64,000 nucleotides of DNA from NCBI RefSeq assembly GCF_005796205.1, contig NZ_VAHN01000008.1:124001-188000 (forward strand). Reading direction: 5' to 3'. Made by a program: the position numbers and the translations under genes. The DNA is from Pseudarthrobacter sp. NamE2. Lineage in GTDB: Bacteria; Actinomycetota; Actinomycetes; Actinomycetales; Micrococcaceae. Positions 54,354 through 63,049 of this stretch are shown here, one piece after another; within the stretch, counting starts at the first letter, position 1, and each line of letters starts with the position of its first letter. The notes beneath the pieces were generated by a model that saw nothing but the letters and a program-made list of their open reading frames with translations, made no database searches and was not told the origin of the DNA.

Positions 54354-57300
54354 ACTGCTGCCTCTTCCAGTTCCAGGGCTTCCACGTCCGCGGATTCGAA
54401 GTCCGGGGCGCTGATGACCACCACCGCCTCGCCCGCCACCACCTGGGAACCGGCGCCCGGCAGGACGCGGAGCACCACCCCCTCGCAGGGCGCTTCGAGG
54501 ACTGTCTCCATCTTCATGGCCTCGAGGGACACCAGGGGCTGGCCCTTTACCACGCGGTCCCCTTCGGCGACGTCGACTTTCCAGACGCTCGCGGCGAACG
54601 GCGCGGAAATGAGGGATCCTCCGTCCGGAACCACAACTTCGTCCGCGGCGGGGACAGCGACGGCGGCGAGCGCTTCCGCGCGGTCGAACTCGCCGGCGTC
54701 GGCCCAGGCCTGGCGTTCCACGGCAAAGGCTGCGCCCTGTTTTTCCCGGAACGCCGCGATGGACTCGCGGTTCTCCCCAAGGAACAGTTCGTGCTCGGCC
54801 AGGGAGAACGTGCCGTCCTCGATCTCGACGCCGCGGCCCCGCCCGGCGGCCATGTCCGCCCGCAGGTCCAGGAGCTCCTCCGGGCTGACCGGGTACCAGG
54901 AGATCCGGTCGAAGAAGCGCAGCAGCCAGGGCGAGCCGGCTTTGAACGGAGCCGAGTCCGCGTAGCGTGACCACACCTGGGTGGTGCGGCCCACGAACTG
55001 GTAGCCGCCGGGGCCTTCCATGCCGTAGATGCACATGTAGGCACCGCCGATGCCAACGGCGTTCTCCGGCGTCCAGGTGCGGGCCGGGTTGTACTTGGTG
55101 GTGACCAGCCGGTGCCGCGGGTCCAGCGGAGTGGCCACGGGGGCGCCCAGGTACACGTCGCCCAGGCCCAGGACCAGGTACTCCGCGTTGAAGACGGTAT
55201 CGAAGACGTCGTTGACAGAATCCAGGCCATTGATGCGGCGGATGAACTCGATGTTCCAGGGGCACCACGGGGCGTCGTCACGGACGCCGGCCATGTAGCG
55301 CTCGATCGCTTCGCGGGTTGCGGGGTCGTCCCAGGACAGCGGCAGCCGGACGGTGCGGCTGGGGACCACCAGCTCGGAGCTGGCCGGCAGCGCAGCCTCG
55401 ATTTCCTGGACAAGGTCCAGCAGGCGGGTGGCGGACAGCACCGACGGGTCCACCTTGATTTGGAGGGACCGGATGCCGGGGGTCAGGTCCACGATGCCGG
55501 GCACACGAAGCCCTTCGAGGTGCTGGTGGAGGGCGTGCACTCGGGCGCGCAGGCCGAGGTCCAAGACCATCTCGCCGTACTCGACGAGCAGGTTGTCGTC
55601 ACCGGAGCGGCGGTAGGTGACCGCAGGCCGTCCGGAACCTTCCGGCACCCGGCCCAGCACGCCGTCGTCGCCGTCTCCACGGAAGGGGCGGCTGGACGTC
55701 TGAGTTACCACGGACGGGTCCGCGGACCAGCCGGCGTCACCGGGCAGCACCAGCTGGCGGCCGGGTCCCAGGTCCTTGGCCGACGGCGCCTGGCCGGCTT
55801 TGATGGGCACGAACCGGACCTTGTCTCCCGGCCGGAGCTGGCCGAGCTTCCAGCGGTCCGCCGTCACCACGGTCACCGGGCAGACGAATCCGCCCAGGCT
55901 GGGTCCGTCCGGGCCGAGCAGGATGGGGGTGTCGCCGGTGAAGTCTAGGGCGCCCACCGAGTAGGCGGTGTCATGGATGTTGGACGGGTGCAGGCCGGCC
56001 TCGCCGCCGTCGGTGCGTGCCCAGCGCGGCTTGGGGCCTGTCAGCCGGACGCCGGTGCGGGCGGAGTTGAAGTGCACCTCGTATTCGGCGGCGTACAACT
56101 CCTCGATGTCTTCGCGCTGGAAGAATTCAGGGGCACCGTGCGGGCCTTCCGTCACTGCCAGTTCCCAGTTGGAGGTGAGGGCAGGGCGGCTGTCCAGCGG
56201 AACTGCTGCGGAGGGTGCTTCTTCGACGGCGGACTTCACTGCGCGCAGTACGTCGCCGGTCCGCAGGACGCGTCCCGCGTGGCCGCCGAACTGGCCCAGG
56301 GTGAAGGTGGAGGAGCTGCCGAGGTACTGCGGAATGTCCAGGCCGCCCTGGAACAGGATGTAGCCGCGCAGGCCGTGGCCGGTGGCTGTGCCGGCATCCA
56401 GCGTTCCTCCCGCGGGAACCGTCACAGGCACCCAGGCGGGCACCTCGGTGCCGTCAACCGTAACCGTCACCTCCGCCCCGGTGACGCAGACGGTGGTGGC
56501 GTGGGTGAAGGTCAGGCTGGGGCCGGTCATGGTGAATTCCAGGCCCGGGGCGCCTTCGGCGTTGCCGAGCGCGGTGTTGCCCAGCCGGAAGGAGAGGTCG
56601 TCCATCGGGCCGCTCGGCGGGACACCGATCTGCCACAACCCGGTACGCCCCGGCCAGTCCTGCACGCTGGTCTGCAGGCCGGGGCGGTTGACGGTGATCC
56701 GAGGTTCGGGATCGCCCACGGCGTCAAGGGTGCTCGTGGAGTGCTGCACGTTTCGAACAACGTCCATGCCCGTGACAGCCCGGAGCATTCCGAGATTGGT
56801 TTCGATGCCGTCAATCCGGGTGCCGGCGAGCGCGGCGGCCAGCTTGTCAAAGGCTTCGTCCCGGCTTGCAGCGGAGGTAATGACCTTGCCGAGGAGGGGA
56901 TCGTAATTGGTGGACACCTCGGTGCCGGTTTCCACCCAGGCGTCCACCCGGACACCTTCGGTGCCGGGGAACACGGCGTTGGTGACGGTACCGGCGCTGG
57001 GCTGGAACCCGCGGGCCGGGTCTTCGGCGTAGACGCGGGCTTCGATGGCGCTGCCGGAGACGGGCAGGCCGTCCGGGAGTCCGGCCAGGACGCTGGCGGC
57101 TTCCTCCCCGCCCTGCGCCAGGCGGAGCATCCATTCCACCAGGTCCACGCCGGTGACGGCCTCCGTGACGGGGTGTTCCACCTGCAGGCGGGCGTTCACT
57201 TCCAGGAAGGAGGCCTCCTTGCGGGCGGAGTCGTAGACGAACTCCACCGTGCCGGCGGAACGGTAGTTGAGGGAGGCGCACAGGGCGCGGGAGGTGCGGT

Positions 57301-58084
57301 GCAGTTCCTCCCGCAGTGCAGCCGGCAGGTCCGGGGCGGGTGCTTCCTCGAGGACTTTCTGGTGGCGGCGCTGGAGGGAGCAGTCGCGGTCGCCGAGGCT
57401 GACAACCCGGCCCCCGCCGTCGCCGAACACCTGGACCTCGATGTGCCGGGCGTTCTCGACGTACCGTTCGGCAAAGACGCCGGCGGTGCCGAAGCTGGCG
57501 CCCGCGAGACGGGCGACGCGCGGAAAGCTCTCCACGAGCTCGGCCTCGTTGCGGCAGATGCTCATGCCGATGCCGCCGCCGCCGCCGGTGGCCTTGAGCA
57601 TCAGCGGGAAGCCGATCGAAGTGGCGGCAGCGACGGCGGCGTCCACGTCCTCAAGCAGCCCGGAACCGGCGATCATCGGCACCCCGGCCGTGCGGGCGGC
57701 GTCGCGCGCTGTGTGCTTGGTGCCAAAGATCCGCAACTGCTCCGCAGTGGGACCAACGAACACCAGTCCCGCAGCCTCCACTGCCTCGGCGAAGGCTGCG
57801 TCTTCGGACAGGAAGCCGTAGCCGGGGTGGATTGCGCCCGCCCCGGTGGACTTGGCAGCGGCCAGCAGGGCATCCACCCGGAGATAGGACTCCTTGGCCG
57901 GCGCCGGTCCCAGGAGCACGGCTTCGTCGGCCAGCCGGACGTGCTTCGCGCCCCGGTCAGCTTCGGAGAAGACAGCGACGGTTCGCAGCCCGAGCTTCTT
58001 TGCCGACGCAATAATGCGGCACGCGATTTCGCCCCTGTTGGCCACCAGGAGGGTGTCAAAGGTGTTCAGGTTCTTCTTGGTCAC
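54350..58084 (-). CDS. Urea/guanidine carboxylase (biotin-dependent)
   Basis: The 1244-residue multidomain enzyme: biotin carboxylase (about 1-450; VANRGEIACRIIASAKKLGL, TGGGGGIGMSICR, EVNARLQVEHPVTEA), AHS2/KipA (about 475-790; LQTSVQDWPGRTGLWQIGVP), AHS1/KipI (about 830-1110; IRRINGLDSVNDVFDTVFNA, RYADSAPFKAGSPWLLRFFD) and a C-terminal biotinyl domain with EAMKMET (Lys near 1190). It carboxylates urea or guanidine with ATP and bicarbonate. GTG start, overlapping UAAP2. Enzymes encoded with UAAP1/UAAP2 have been shown in other bacteria to prefer guanidine. Confidence 0.93.
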   Translation of the reverse strand: MTKKNLNTFDTLLVANRGEIACRIIASAKKLGLRTVAVFSEADRGAKHVRLADEAVLLGPAPAKESYLRVDALLAAAKSTGAGAIHPGYGFLSEDAAFAEAVEAAGLVFVGPTAEQLRIFGTKHTARDAARTAGVPMIAGSGLLEDVDAAVAAATSIGFPLMLKATGGGGGIGMSICRNEAELVESFPRVARLAGASFGTAGVFAERYVENARHIEVQVFGDGGGRVVSLGDRDCSLQRRHQKVLEEAPAPDLPAALREELHRTSRALCASLNYRSAGTVEFVYDSARKEASFLEVNARLQVEHPVTEAVTGVDLVEWMLRLAQGGEEAASVLAGLPDGLPVSGSAIEARVYAEDPARGFQPSAGTVTNAVFPGTEGVRVDAWVETGTEVSTNYDPLLGKVITSAASRDEAFDKLAAALAGTRIDGIETNLGMLRAVTGMDVVRNVQHSTSTLDAVGDPEPRITVNRPGLQTSVQDWPGRTGLWQIGVPPSGPMDDLSFRLGNTALGNAEGAPGLEFTMTGPSLTFTHATTVCVTGAEVTVTVDGTEVPAWVPVTVPAGGTLDAGTATGHGLRGYILFQGGLDIPQYLGSSSTFTLGQFGGHAGRVLRTGDVLRAVKSAVEEAPSAAVPLDSRPALTSNWELAVTEGPHGAPEFFQREDIEELYAAEYEVHFNSARTGVRLTGPKPRWARTDGGEAGLHPSNIHDTAYSVGALDFTGDTPILLGPDGPSLGGFVCPVTVVTADRWKLGQLRPGDKVRFVPIKAGQAPSAKDLGPGRQLVLPGDAGWSADPSVVTQTSSRPFRGDGDDGVLGRVPEGSGRPAVTYRRSGDDNLLVEYGEMVLDLGLRARVHALHQHLEGLRVPGIVDLTPGIRSLQIKVDPSVLSATRLLDLVQEIEAALPASSELVVPSRTVRLPLSWDDPATREAIERYMAGVRDDAPWCPWNIEFIRRINGLDSVNDVFDTVFNAEYLVLGLGDVYLGAPVATPLDPRHRLVTTKYNPARTWTPENAVGIGGAYMCIYGMEGPGGYQFVGRTTQVWSRYADSAPFKAGSPWLLRFFDRISWYPVSPEELLDLRADMAAGRGRGVEIEDGTFSLAEHELFLGENRESIAAFREKQGAAFAVERQAWADAGEFDRAEALAAVAVPAADEVVVPDGGSLISAPFAASVWKVDVAEGDRVVKGQPLVSLEAMKMETVLEAPCEGVVLRVLPGAGSQVVAGEAVVVISAPDFESADVEALELEEAAV

Positions 58085-58758
58085 AGCGCTGCCTCCGGCC
58101 GGGTGACGATCATGCGTACAGGGGTGGGGTTGAAGCCGTTGCAGGGGTTGTTGACCTGCGGGCAGTTGGAGACGAGCACCAGGGTGTCCACCTCGGCGCG
58201 CAGGGCCACGCGCTTGCCGGGGGCGGAGAGGCCGTCAACGATGCCCAGGGCCCCGTCCGGGTCAACCGGCACATTCATGAACCAGTTGATGTTGGACACC
58301 AGGTCCCGCTTGCCCAGGCCCCAGCGGGAGCCTTCGATCAGGAAGTTCTCCACGCAGGCGTGCTGTTCACGGGTGTGCTGGCCGTAGCGGAGGGTGTTGG
58401 ATTCCTGGGAGCAGGCGCCCCCAATGGTGTCGTGCACGCCCACCTCGTCCGCCACCACGGTCATCAGCGGTGCGCCGGTGTCGGCGCGGAGGACCGAGCC
58501 CGTGGTCAGGACGATCGACTGCTGGGATGCGATGGTCACCGGTGCCGAGTAGCGGACGGAGGTGTCCGTTGCCGCATACAGCAGGCAATCCACGGCCTGG
58601 TTGCCTTCCAGGTCGACGATGGTGAGCACGTCGCCGGCTGCCACCACGGCGGACCACGGTCCGCGGGCTTCCACGAAGTCGTCGAGCACCACGGCGCCGG
58701 GGACCAGCGCGGTTTCGCCGGCGTCCGGGATGGTCTTGGTGTCAATGGCGGTGTTCAT
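58081..58758 (-). CDS. UAAP2, putative carboxyguanidine deiminase subunit
   Basis: The 225-residue DUF1989 protein includes a core DEVGVHDTIGGACSQESNTL and LRADTGAPLMTVVAD. The name urea amidolyase-associated protein 2 is historical; in characterised systems the two UAAP proteins together form a carboxyguanidine deiminase (CgdAB) that turns carboxyguanidine into allophanate and ammonia. It overlaps both neighbours by four bases. Confidence 0.9.
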   Translation of the reverse strand: MNTAIDTKTIPDAGETALVPGAVVLDDFVEARGPWSAVVAAGDVLTIVDLEGNQAVDCLLYAATDTSVRYSAPVTIASQQSIVLTTGSVLRADTGAPLMTVVADEVGVHDTIGGACSQESNTLRYGQHTREQHACVENFLIEGSRWGLGKRDLVSNINWFMNVPVDPDGALGIVDGLSAPGKRVALRAEVDTLVLVSNCPQVNNPCNGFNPTPVRMIVTRPEAAL

Positions 58759-59630
58759 CGTGCGTTCCTTGCAGTGAGGTCGTGGTTGGTGTTGCGGAGT
58801 GCCTGCAGGTGCTCGGGGGTCAGGGGTCCGGCGAGGCGGCCCGCCTCCAGGGCGGCCAGGTCCTCCGGGGCGTGCCAGGCGAGGATGTCCACGGCGGTGC
58901 CGGTGAAGGCGGGCCGCGGGTCCAGCGGGTGTGCGGTGTTGGCGAGCACCAGGACCGCGTCCATGTGGAGCAGGAGTTCGACGGCGCCGCCCGGGCCGGC
59001 GCTGCCGTCGAAGGTGATGGTGCCGGCGGGGTCAACGTGAATGCCTTTGAAGAAGGACAACGACGGCGCCACGTCCCTGGGTGCCAGCCCCGTCTTGAGT
59101 GCCCCGAGGGTGAGCAGTTCGCGGGCTGCCGGTGAAGCGCTGTGGGCGGTGCCGGCGCCGTAGCGGGCGGTGTTGCCTTCGAGTGTGGTGGCACCCGTGA
59201 GGGCATCATGATGCCCCGATGTGTCGGCGACTATGGTAGCCATCAGGCGGCCGGCGTCGGAAAGCAGCGGATGCCCGGCGCCGGGGTAGGCCTGCCACGG
59301 GACCTTGACGGTGTCGGCGACATTGAGGCGCTCGTGCAGGACCCCGGTCCGGTACAGAAGCGTGTGTACGCAGGCGTCACCGGCCGTGTCAGTAAGCCGG
59401 ACCCGGGTGCCGCGTGCCAGGGGCAGCGTGGTGTAGCGGCCAAAGGCAAGGGACTCCGCCCAGGTGGGGGACGCGCCGTCGGGCATTCCCGCCAAGAGGC
59501 GGGCCGGCGCCGAAGCTGCCGGGACGAACCGCATGGCCTCGGCGGTTTTGCCGTGCTGTTCCCTTGCGTGGGCGCGGGCACCTGCGGTGGTGGCCGTTCC
59601 GGTTGCCGGGGTTTCGATGGTCTGGGTCAT
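58755..59630 (-). CDS. UAAP1, putative carboxyguanidine deiminase subunit
   Basis: The 291-residue DUF1989-type partner of UAAP2: LARGTRVRLTDTAGDACVHT, DTVKVPWQAYPGAGHPLLSD and DTSGHHDALTGATTLEGNTA (metal-binding His/Cys region). It starts at the ATG at 59630, 62 bases after the permease gene, and overlaps UAAP2. The tight coupling to the carboxylase supports the guanidine pathway rather than plain urea degradation. Confidence 0.9.
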   Translation of the reverse strand: MTQTIETPATGTATTAGARAHAREQHGKTAEAMRFVPAASAPARLLAGMPDGASPTWAESLAFGRYTTLPLARGTRVRLTDTAGDACVHTLLYRTGVLHERLNVADTVKVPWQAYPGAGHPLLSDAGRLMATIVADTSGHHDALTGATTLEGNTARYGAGTAHSASPAARELLTLGALKTGLAPRDVAPSLSFFKGIHVDPAGTITFDGSAGPGGAVELLLHMDAVLVLANTAHPLDPRPAFTGTAVDILAWHAPEDLAALEAGRLAGPLTPEHLQALRNTNHDLTARNAR

Positions 59631-59692
59631 GTCAGTCCTGTGCTTCTTTGGTGGATGTCTTGAAGTTCTGCGGAGGTATCAGGCGGGAGGTG

Positions 59693-61195
59693 TCAGGCGT
59701 TTACGGCGACGTTGCGGCGGCGGACCCACAGGCCCAGGAGGAGGACCGCCGCCACCATCAGCGGTGCGGAGTAAAGGAGGATGCCGTTCTCACCGGAGGG
59801 GTCGTACACCTCCGGCCGCGGCCAGGCGAGGTTGACCACCATGAGGGCGCCGTAGAGCACGGCGAGGATGTTGACGGACAGCCCCCAGCGGCCCAGGGAG
59901 AACAGCCCGGCGGGCATGGTTTCGCCCACGCGGTTCCAGTCGCCGCGGAGGCGGTTGACCAGCTGCGGCACGGTGACCAGCAGGTAGGCCAGGTAGACCA
60001 TCACGATGCAGACGCTGGTGAGGGTGGTGAACAGGGCGGCGTTGCCCACGTTGATGGCGAGGACGCCCACTGCCAGTGCGCCGATCACGATTGACGGCCA
60101 CATCGGGGTGCCGCGGGCGGGGTGGACGGATGCGAGCAGCGCCGAGGCGGGGAGCTTGCCGTCGCGGGCCATGGAGAAGACCAGGCGGGAACCGGCGGTC
60201 TGGATCGCCAGGGTGCAGACGAAGATGGCGATGGCCACGTCCACCAGCAGGACCTTGCCCCAGAAGGTGCCCAGCACCGCGGTGAGGACGTAGGGCAGGC
60301 CTTCGGCGGCGAGGCGGCCGTCGTCGAGGCTGGGTGCGGCCATGAGGGCGGTGATGATCATCAGCGCCCCGCCGATGCCGGAGATGAGGAGGGCGGAGAG
60401 GATGGTGCGCGGCGCCGTTCGGCGGGGGTCCTTGGTCTCTTCCGACAGCTCGCCGGCGGAGTTGAAGCCCACCATCACGTAGGCGGCCATCAGACCGGAG
60501 ACCAGGAAGGCACCAACGGCGCCGAGGTCGGAACCCTGCAGTACGGTGGTGTCCGCCACCACGTCCGGGCCGCGCTGGGCGGCGGTGACCAGGGCGAGGA
60601 TCACGGCCACGACGCCGACAATTTCGCAGGTGACGCCGACGGAGTTCACGTGCGCCATGAGTTTGACGCCGAGTGAGTTGATGACGGTGGTGGCCACCAG
60701 GAGCACGGCGCCAAGGATGACGGCATTGGCTGCCCCGGTGACAGTGTTGAGGGCCGGGTCACCGCCCACCACCTGGAAGCCGTCCCACAGCTGGGGCAGC
60801 ACCACCTGGAGGGCGATTGCGGCCGCTGCGGCGGTCACCACCTGGGCAATGGCCATGAACCAGCCGGCGAACCAGCCGACACCTTCACCGCCGACGCGCC
60901 GCGCCCACTGGTACACGGCGCCTGACAGCGGGTAGCGGGCGGCGAGCTCCGCGAAGTTCAGCGCTACGAGGAGCTGGCCCACCAGGACGATGGGCCAGGT
61001 CCAGAAGAAGGCCGGGCCGGCGAAGGAATAGCCGAAGGCGAAGAGCTGGAAGATGGTGGTGAGGATGGACACGAAGGAGAAGCCGGCGGCAAAGGAAGCG
61101 TAGCGGCCAAGCTTGCGGTGCAGGGTGGGCTGGTAACCAAGGGACGTCAGGTCCGCATCGTCCTGGTGGACGGTGGGGAGAACGGTTGAAGTCAT
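59693..61195 (-). CDS. APC-family permease of the urea/guanidine operon
   Basis: A 500-residue permease with 12 hydrophobic segments, of the amino acid-polyamine-organocation superfamily. FASFAAGFSFVSILTTIFQL near residue 35, ARYPLSGAVYQWARRVGGEG and VMVGFNSAGELSEETKDPRR are typical of the GABA/choline-permease branch. It is the first gene of the five-gene operon and probably imports the nitrogen compound the operon degrades. It is divergent from the TetR gene. Confidence 0.88.
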   Translation of the reverse strand: MTSTVLPTVHQDDADLTSLGYQPTLHRKLGRYASFAAGFSFVSILTTIFQLFAFGYSFAGPAFFWTWPIVLVGQLLVALNFAELAARYPLSGAVYQWARRVGGEGVGWFAGWFMAIAQVVTAAAAAIALQVVLPQLWDGFQVVGGDPALNTVTGAANAVILGAVLLVATTVINSLGVKLMAHVNSVGVTCEIVGVVAVILALVTAAQRGPDVVADTTVLQGSDLGAVGAFLVSGLMAAYVMVGFNSAGELSEETKDPRRTAPRTILSALLISGIGGALMIITALMAAPSLDDGRLAAEGLPYVLTAVLGTFWGKVLLVDVAIAIFVCTLAIQTAGSRLVFSMARDGKLPASALLASVHPARGTPMWPSIVIGALAVGVLAINVGNAALFTTLTSVCIVMVYLAYLLVTVPQLVNRLRGDWNRVGETMPAGLFSLGRWGLSVNILAVLYGALMVVNLAWPRPEVYDPSGENGILLYSAPLMVAAVLLLGLWVRRRNVAVNA

Positions 61196-61386
61196 CGGAT
61201 CTCCGGGGCTGGAACGGCAAGGGGTGTAGAGCCTCCCGGCAGTGCAGCGCTCGGCCGAAGCTGCTGATTACCGGTCACTTGATAGTTTTCCAGCGCGATG
61301 TCCCCAAACAGTTTCACCCCTGTAAAAGGCGCATTGACATCTTGTTTCCGCCGTATTTCCGGCCCCTCACCGCTTGCTTCCGGGAG

Positions 61387-61409
61387 TTGCACCGCGAACG
61401 GTGGTGCAA
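61387..61409. promoter_or_regulatory. Inverted repeat upstream of the TetR gene
   Basis: TTGCACC-N9-GGTGCAA, 11 bases before the TetR start and inside the divergent region shared with the permease operon. An inner ACCG-CGAA-CGGT hairpin is nested in it. It is a candidate operator for the adjacent TetR protein, though no second copy near the permease start was found. Confidence 0.4.
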
Positions 61410-61419
61410 GAATGATCCG

Positions 61420-62091
61420 GTGACTTCAGCCGGACCGGGACGCCCACGCCACCAGCAACCATCACGGCCAGGGGCCACAGCACGGGACGAGATCCTCGAT
61501 GCCGCCGCCGAACTCTTCACCACGCAGGGCTACGCGAGTACGTCTACCAGGTCCATTGCGGATGCGGTGGGAATCCGCCAATCCTCGCTGTACCACCATT
61601 TCAAGACCAAGGACGAGATCCTCGAGGACCTGTTGGAGGGGACCGTGTCCGGCGGACTCGAGTTTGCGCGGGCTGTCGCCGCCGACGCCACCGGCGAGGC
61701 GGTCCCTGGAAGCCGGCTTCACGCCGTCGCGCTTTACGACGGCAGGCAACTGTGCAGCGCCCGCTGGAACCTCGGCGTGCTGTACCACCTTCCCGAAGTA
61801 CGGAGCGCACGGTTCGCGCGGTTCCTCGAGGACCGGGACGAATTGCGCGGGCTGTACCGGACATTGGGCGGCGGACTGTCCGCTGTTGGCGGAACCGGGA
61901 GCCCCGGCACCACCGGCGGCGACTTCGCCTTCCGCCTGGTCGAATCCCTGATCAGCCTTCGGGCGGACGGGCTCGTTACCGCCGAATCACCGCAGCAGGC
62001 TGCGGATGCAGGACTTGTCCTGTGCGGACTGGCCGGCCGGCTGCCCGCCATCCGGGAGGAAAGCGCAGCGCTTATTGCACGGCTCGCCTGA
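61420..62091 (+). CDS. TetR-family regulator, probable control of the urea/guanidine operon
   Basis: About 223 residues from the GTG at 61420 (TSAGPGRPRHQQ). N-terminal TetR helix-turn-helix: DEILDAAAELFTTQGYASTS then IADAVGIRQSSLYHHFKTKD. The ligand domain has CSARWNLGVLYHLPEVRSAR. It is divergent from the permease operon, the usual arrangement for a local repressor. In Mycobacterium smegmatis a TetR-type protein, AmtR, controls a similar urea carboxylase operon; I cannot say whether this is its orthologue. Confidence 0.88.
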   Translation: MTSAGPGRPRHQQPSRPGATARDEILDAAAELFTTQGYASTSTRSIADAVGIRQSSLYHHFKTKDEILEDLLEGTVSGGLEFARAVAADATGEAVPGSRLHAVALYDGRQLCSARWNLGVLYHLPEVRSARFARFLEDRDELRGLYRTLGGGLSAVGGTGSPGTTGGDFAFRLVESLISLRADGLVTAESPQQAADAGLVLCGLAGRLPAIREESAALIARLA

Positions 62092-62147
62092 CGCCCTTCC
62101 CTGGCGCCTTTGCGCCCGCGTTCAGGTTGCTCGGCTAGGCTCGGACC

Positions 62148-62984
62148 ATGACGCGTGAGAACATCAGGACCCCCGACGGCGGCACTCTGGAGCTCTTCTC
62201 CACGGGCGTGGACCTTGCTTCCGCAGGTTCGGGCGTGGTGGTCATCCCGCCCTCCATGGTGACCGCGGCGGACTACACCAAGTTCGCCCAAAAGCTCAGC
62301 GCCGCCCTGGGCCGGCCCGTGCACACGTTCAACCGCCGCGGCCGCGGGTCCTCATCGCCGCAGCCGCAGGACTACACGCTGGACGTGGACATCCGGGACC
62401 TGGACACCGTTATGAAACACACGTCCAGCACGGACGTCTTCGGCCACAGCTTTGGCGGCGCCGTTGCCTTGCACGCCGCCCGCACCCTGCCGGTGGAGCG
62501 GCTCGCCGTGTACGACCCCGCCGTATCCGTGAACCACTCGGTCAAGGCTGACTGGATCGGCGAGTATGAGATCGCGGCCGCTGCCGGGGATGATGACCGT
62601 GCCCTTGCCGTCCTCCAGCGCGGGCTCGAGTCCGGTGGACACCTCTCCTCCCGGATGCCGCTGTCCATGCTGACGCTCGCCAACAGGCTGACCGCCGGCA
62701 CATCCGAGGGCAAACAGCAGCGCGAACTGATGCGCACCGGCGTCAGGGAAATCAAGGCAATCATTGCGGCGGACATGCCGGCCGAGCCGTTCCTGGCGCT
62801 GCCGCTTGAAACGCTGATCGTGGTGGGCGAAAAGAGCCCTGCATACTTTGGGGTGGCCTGCGGGCAAATCCACGATGTGCTGTCCGGCTCCAGCTACACC
62901 ATCCTGCCCGGCTACGGCCACGACGGCGTCATCAAGGCCCCGGACGTCCTGGTCAAGGAACTCGCAGACTTTTACGCCGGCTGA
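62148..62984 (+). CDS. Alpha/beta hydrolase
   Basis: The 278-residue hydrolase has the nucleophile elbow GHSFGG (STDVFGHSFGGAVALHAA, Ser near residue 100) and the oxyanion region FNRRGRGSSSPQ. A C-terminal GYGHDGVIKAPDVL supplies the His. The acid residue is less clear; LIVVGEKSPAYF is the likely strand. The substrate is unknown. It follows the TetR gene after 56 bases but need not be in the same transcript. It is the intact relative of the fragment at 52203. Confidence 0.85.
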   Translation: MTRENIRTPDGGTLELFSTGVDLASAGSGVVVIPPSMVTAADYTKFAQKLSAALGRPVHTFNRRGRGSSSPQPQDYTLDVDIRDLDTVMKHTSSTDVFGHSFGGAVALHAARTLPVERLAVYDPAVSVNHSVKADWIGEYEIAAAAGDDDRALAVLQRGLESGGHLSSRMPLSMLTLANRLTAGTSEGKQQRELMRTGVREIKAIIAADMPAEPFLALPLETLIVVGEKSPAYFGVACGQIHDVLSGSSYTILPGYGHDGVIKAPDVLVKELADFYAG

Positions 62985-62993
62985 CCACGCCGC

Positions 62994-63044
62994 CGGTGGT
63001 TGGGCCTGTCGAAACCCGGCAGGCTTCAACCGGCTCAACCACCG
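62994..63044. repeat. Palindromic element between convergent genes
   Basis: The outer arms CGGTGGTTGGGCC and GGCTCAACCACCG pair with one G-T wobble, around GTCGAAACCCGGCAGGCTTC. It fills the gap between the hydrolase and the MFS gene. The core GGTTGGGCCTGTCGAAACC resembles a sequence I have seen repeated in Arthrobacter genomes; it could be a REP-type repeat and two-way terminator. Confidence 0.6.
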
Positions 63045-63049
63045 AACTG

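Noticed and set aside
61196..61419. Guanidine-I (ykkC) riboswitch upstream of the permease operon
   Set aside because: The strand reading into the permease lacks the conserved ykkC core segments as I know them; only a short CCGGGAGG-like piece is similar.
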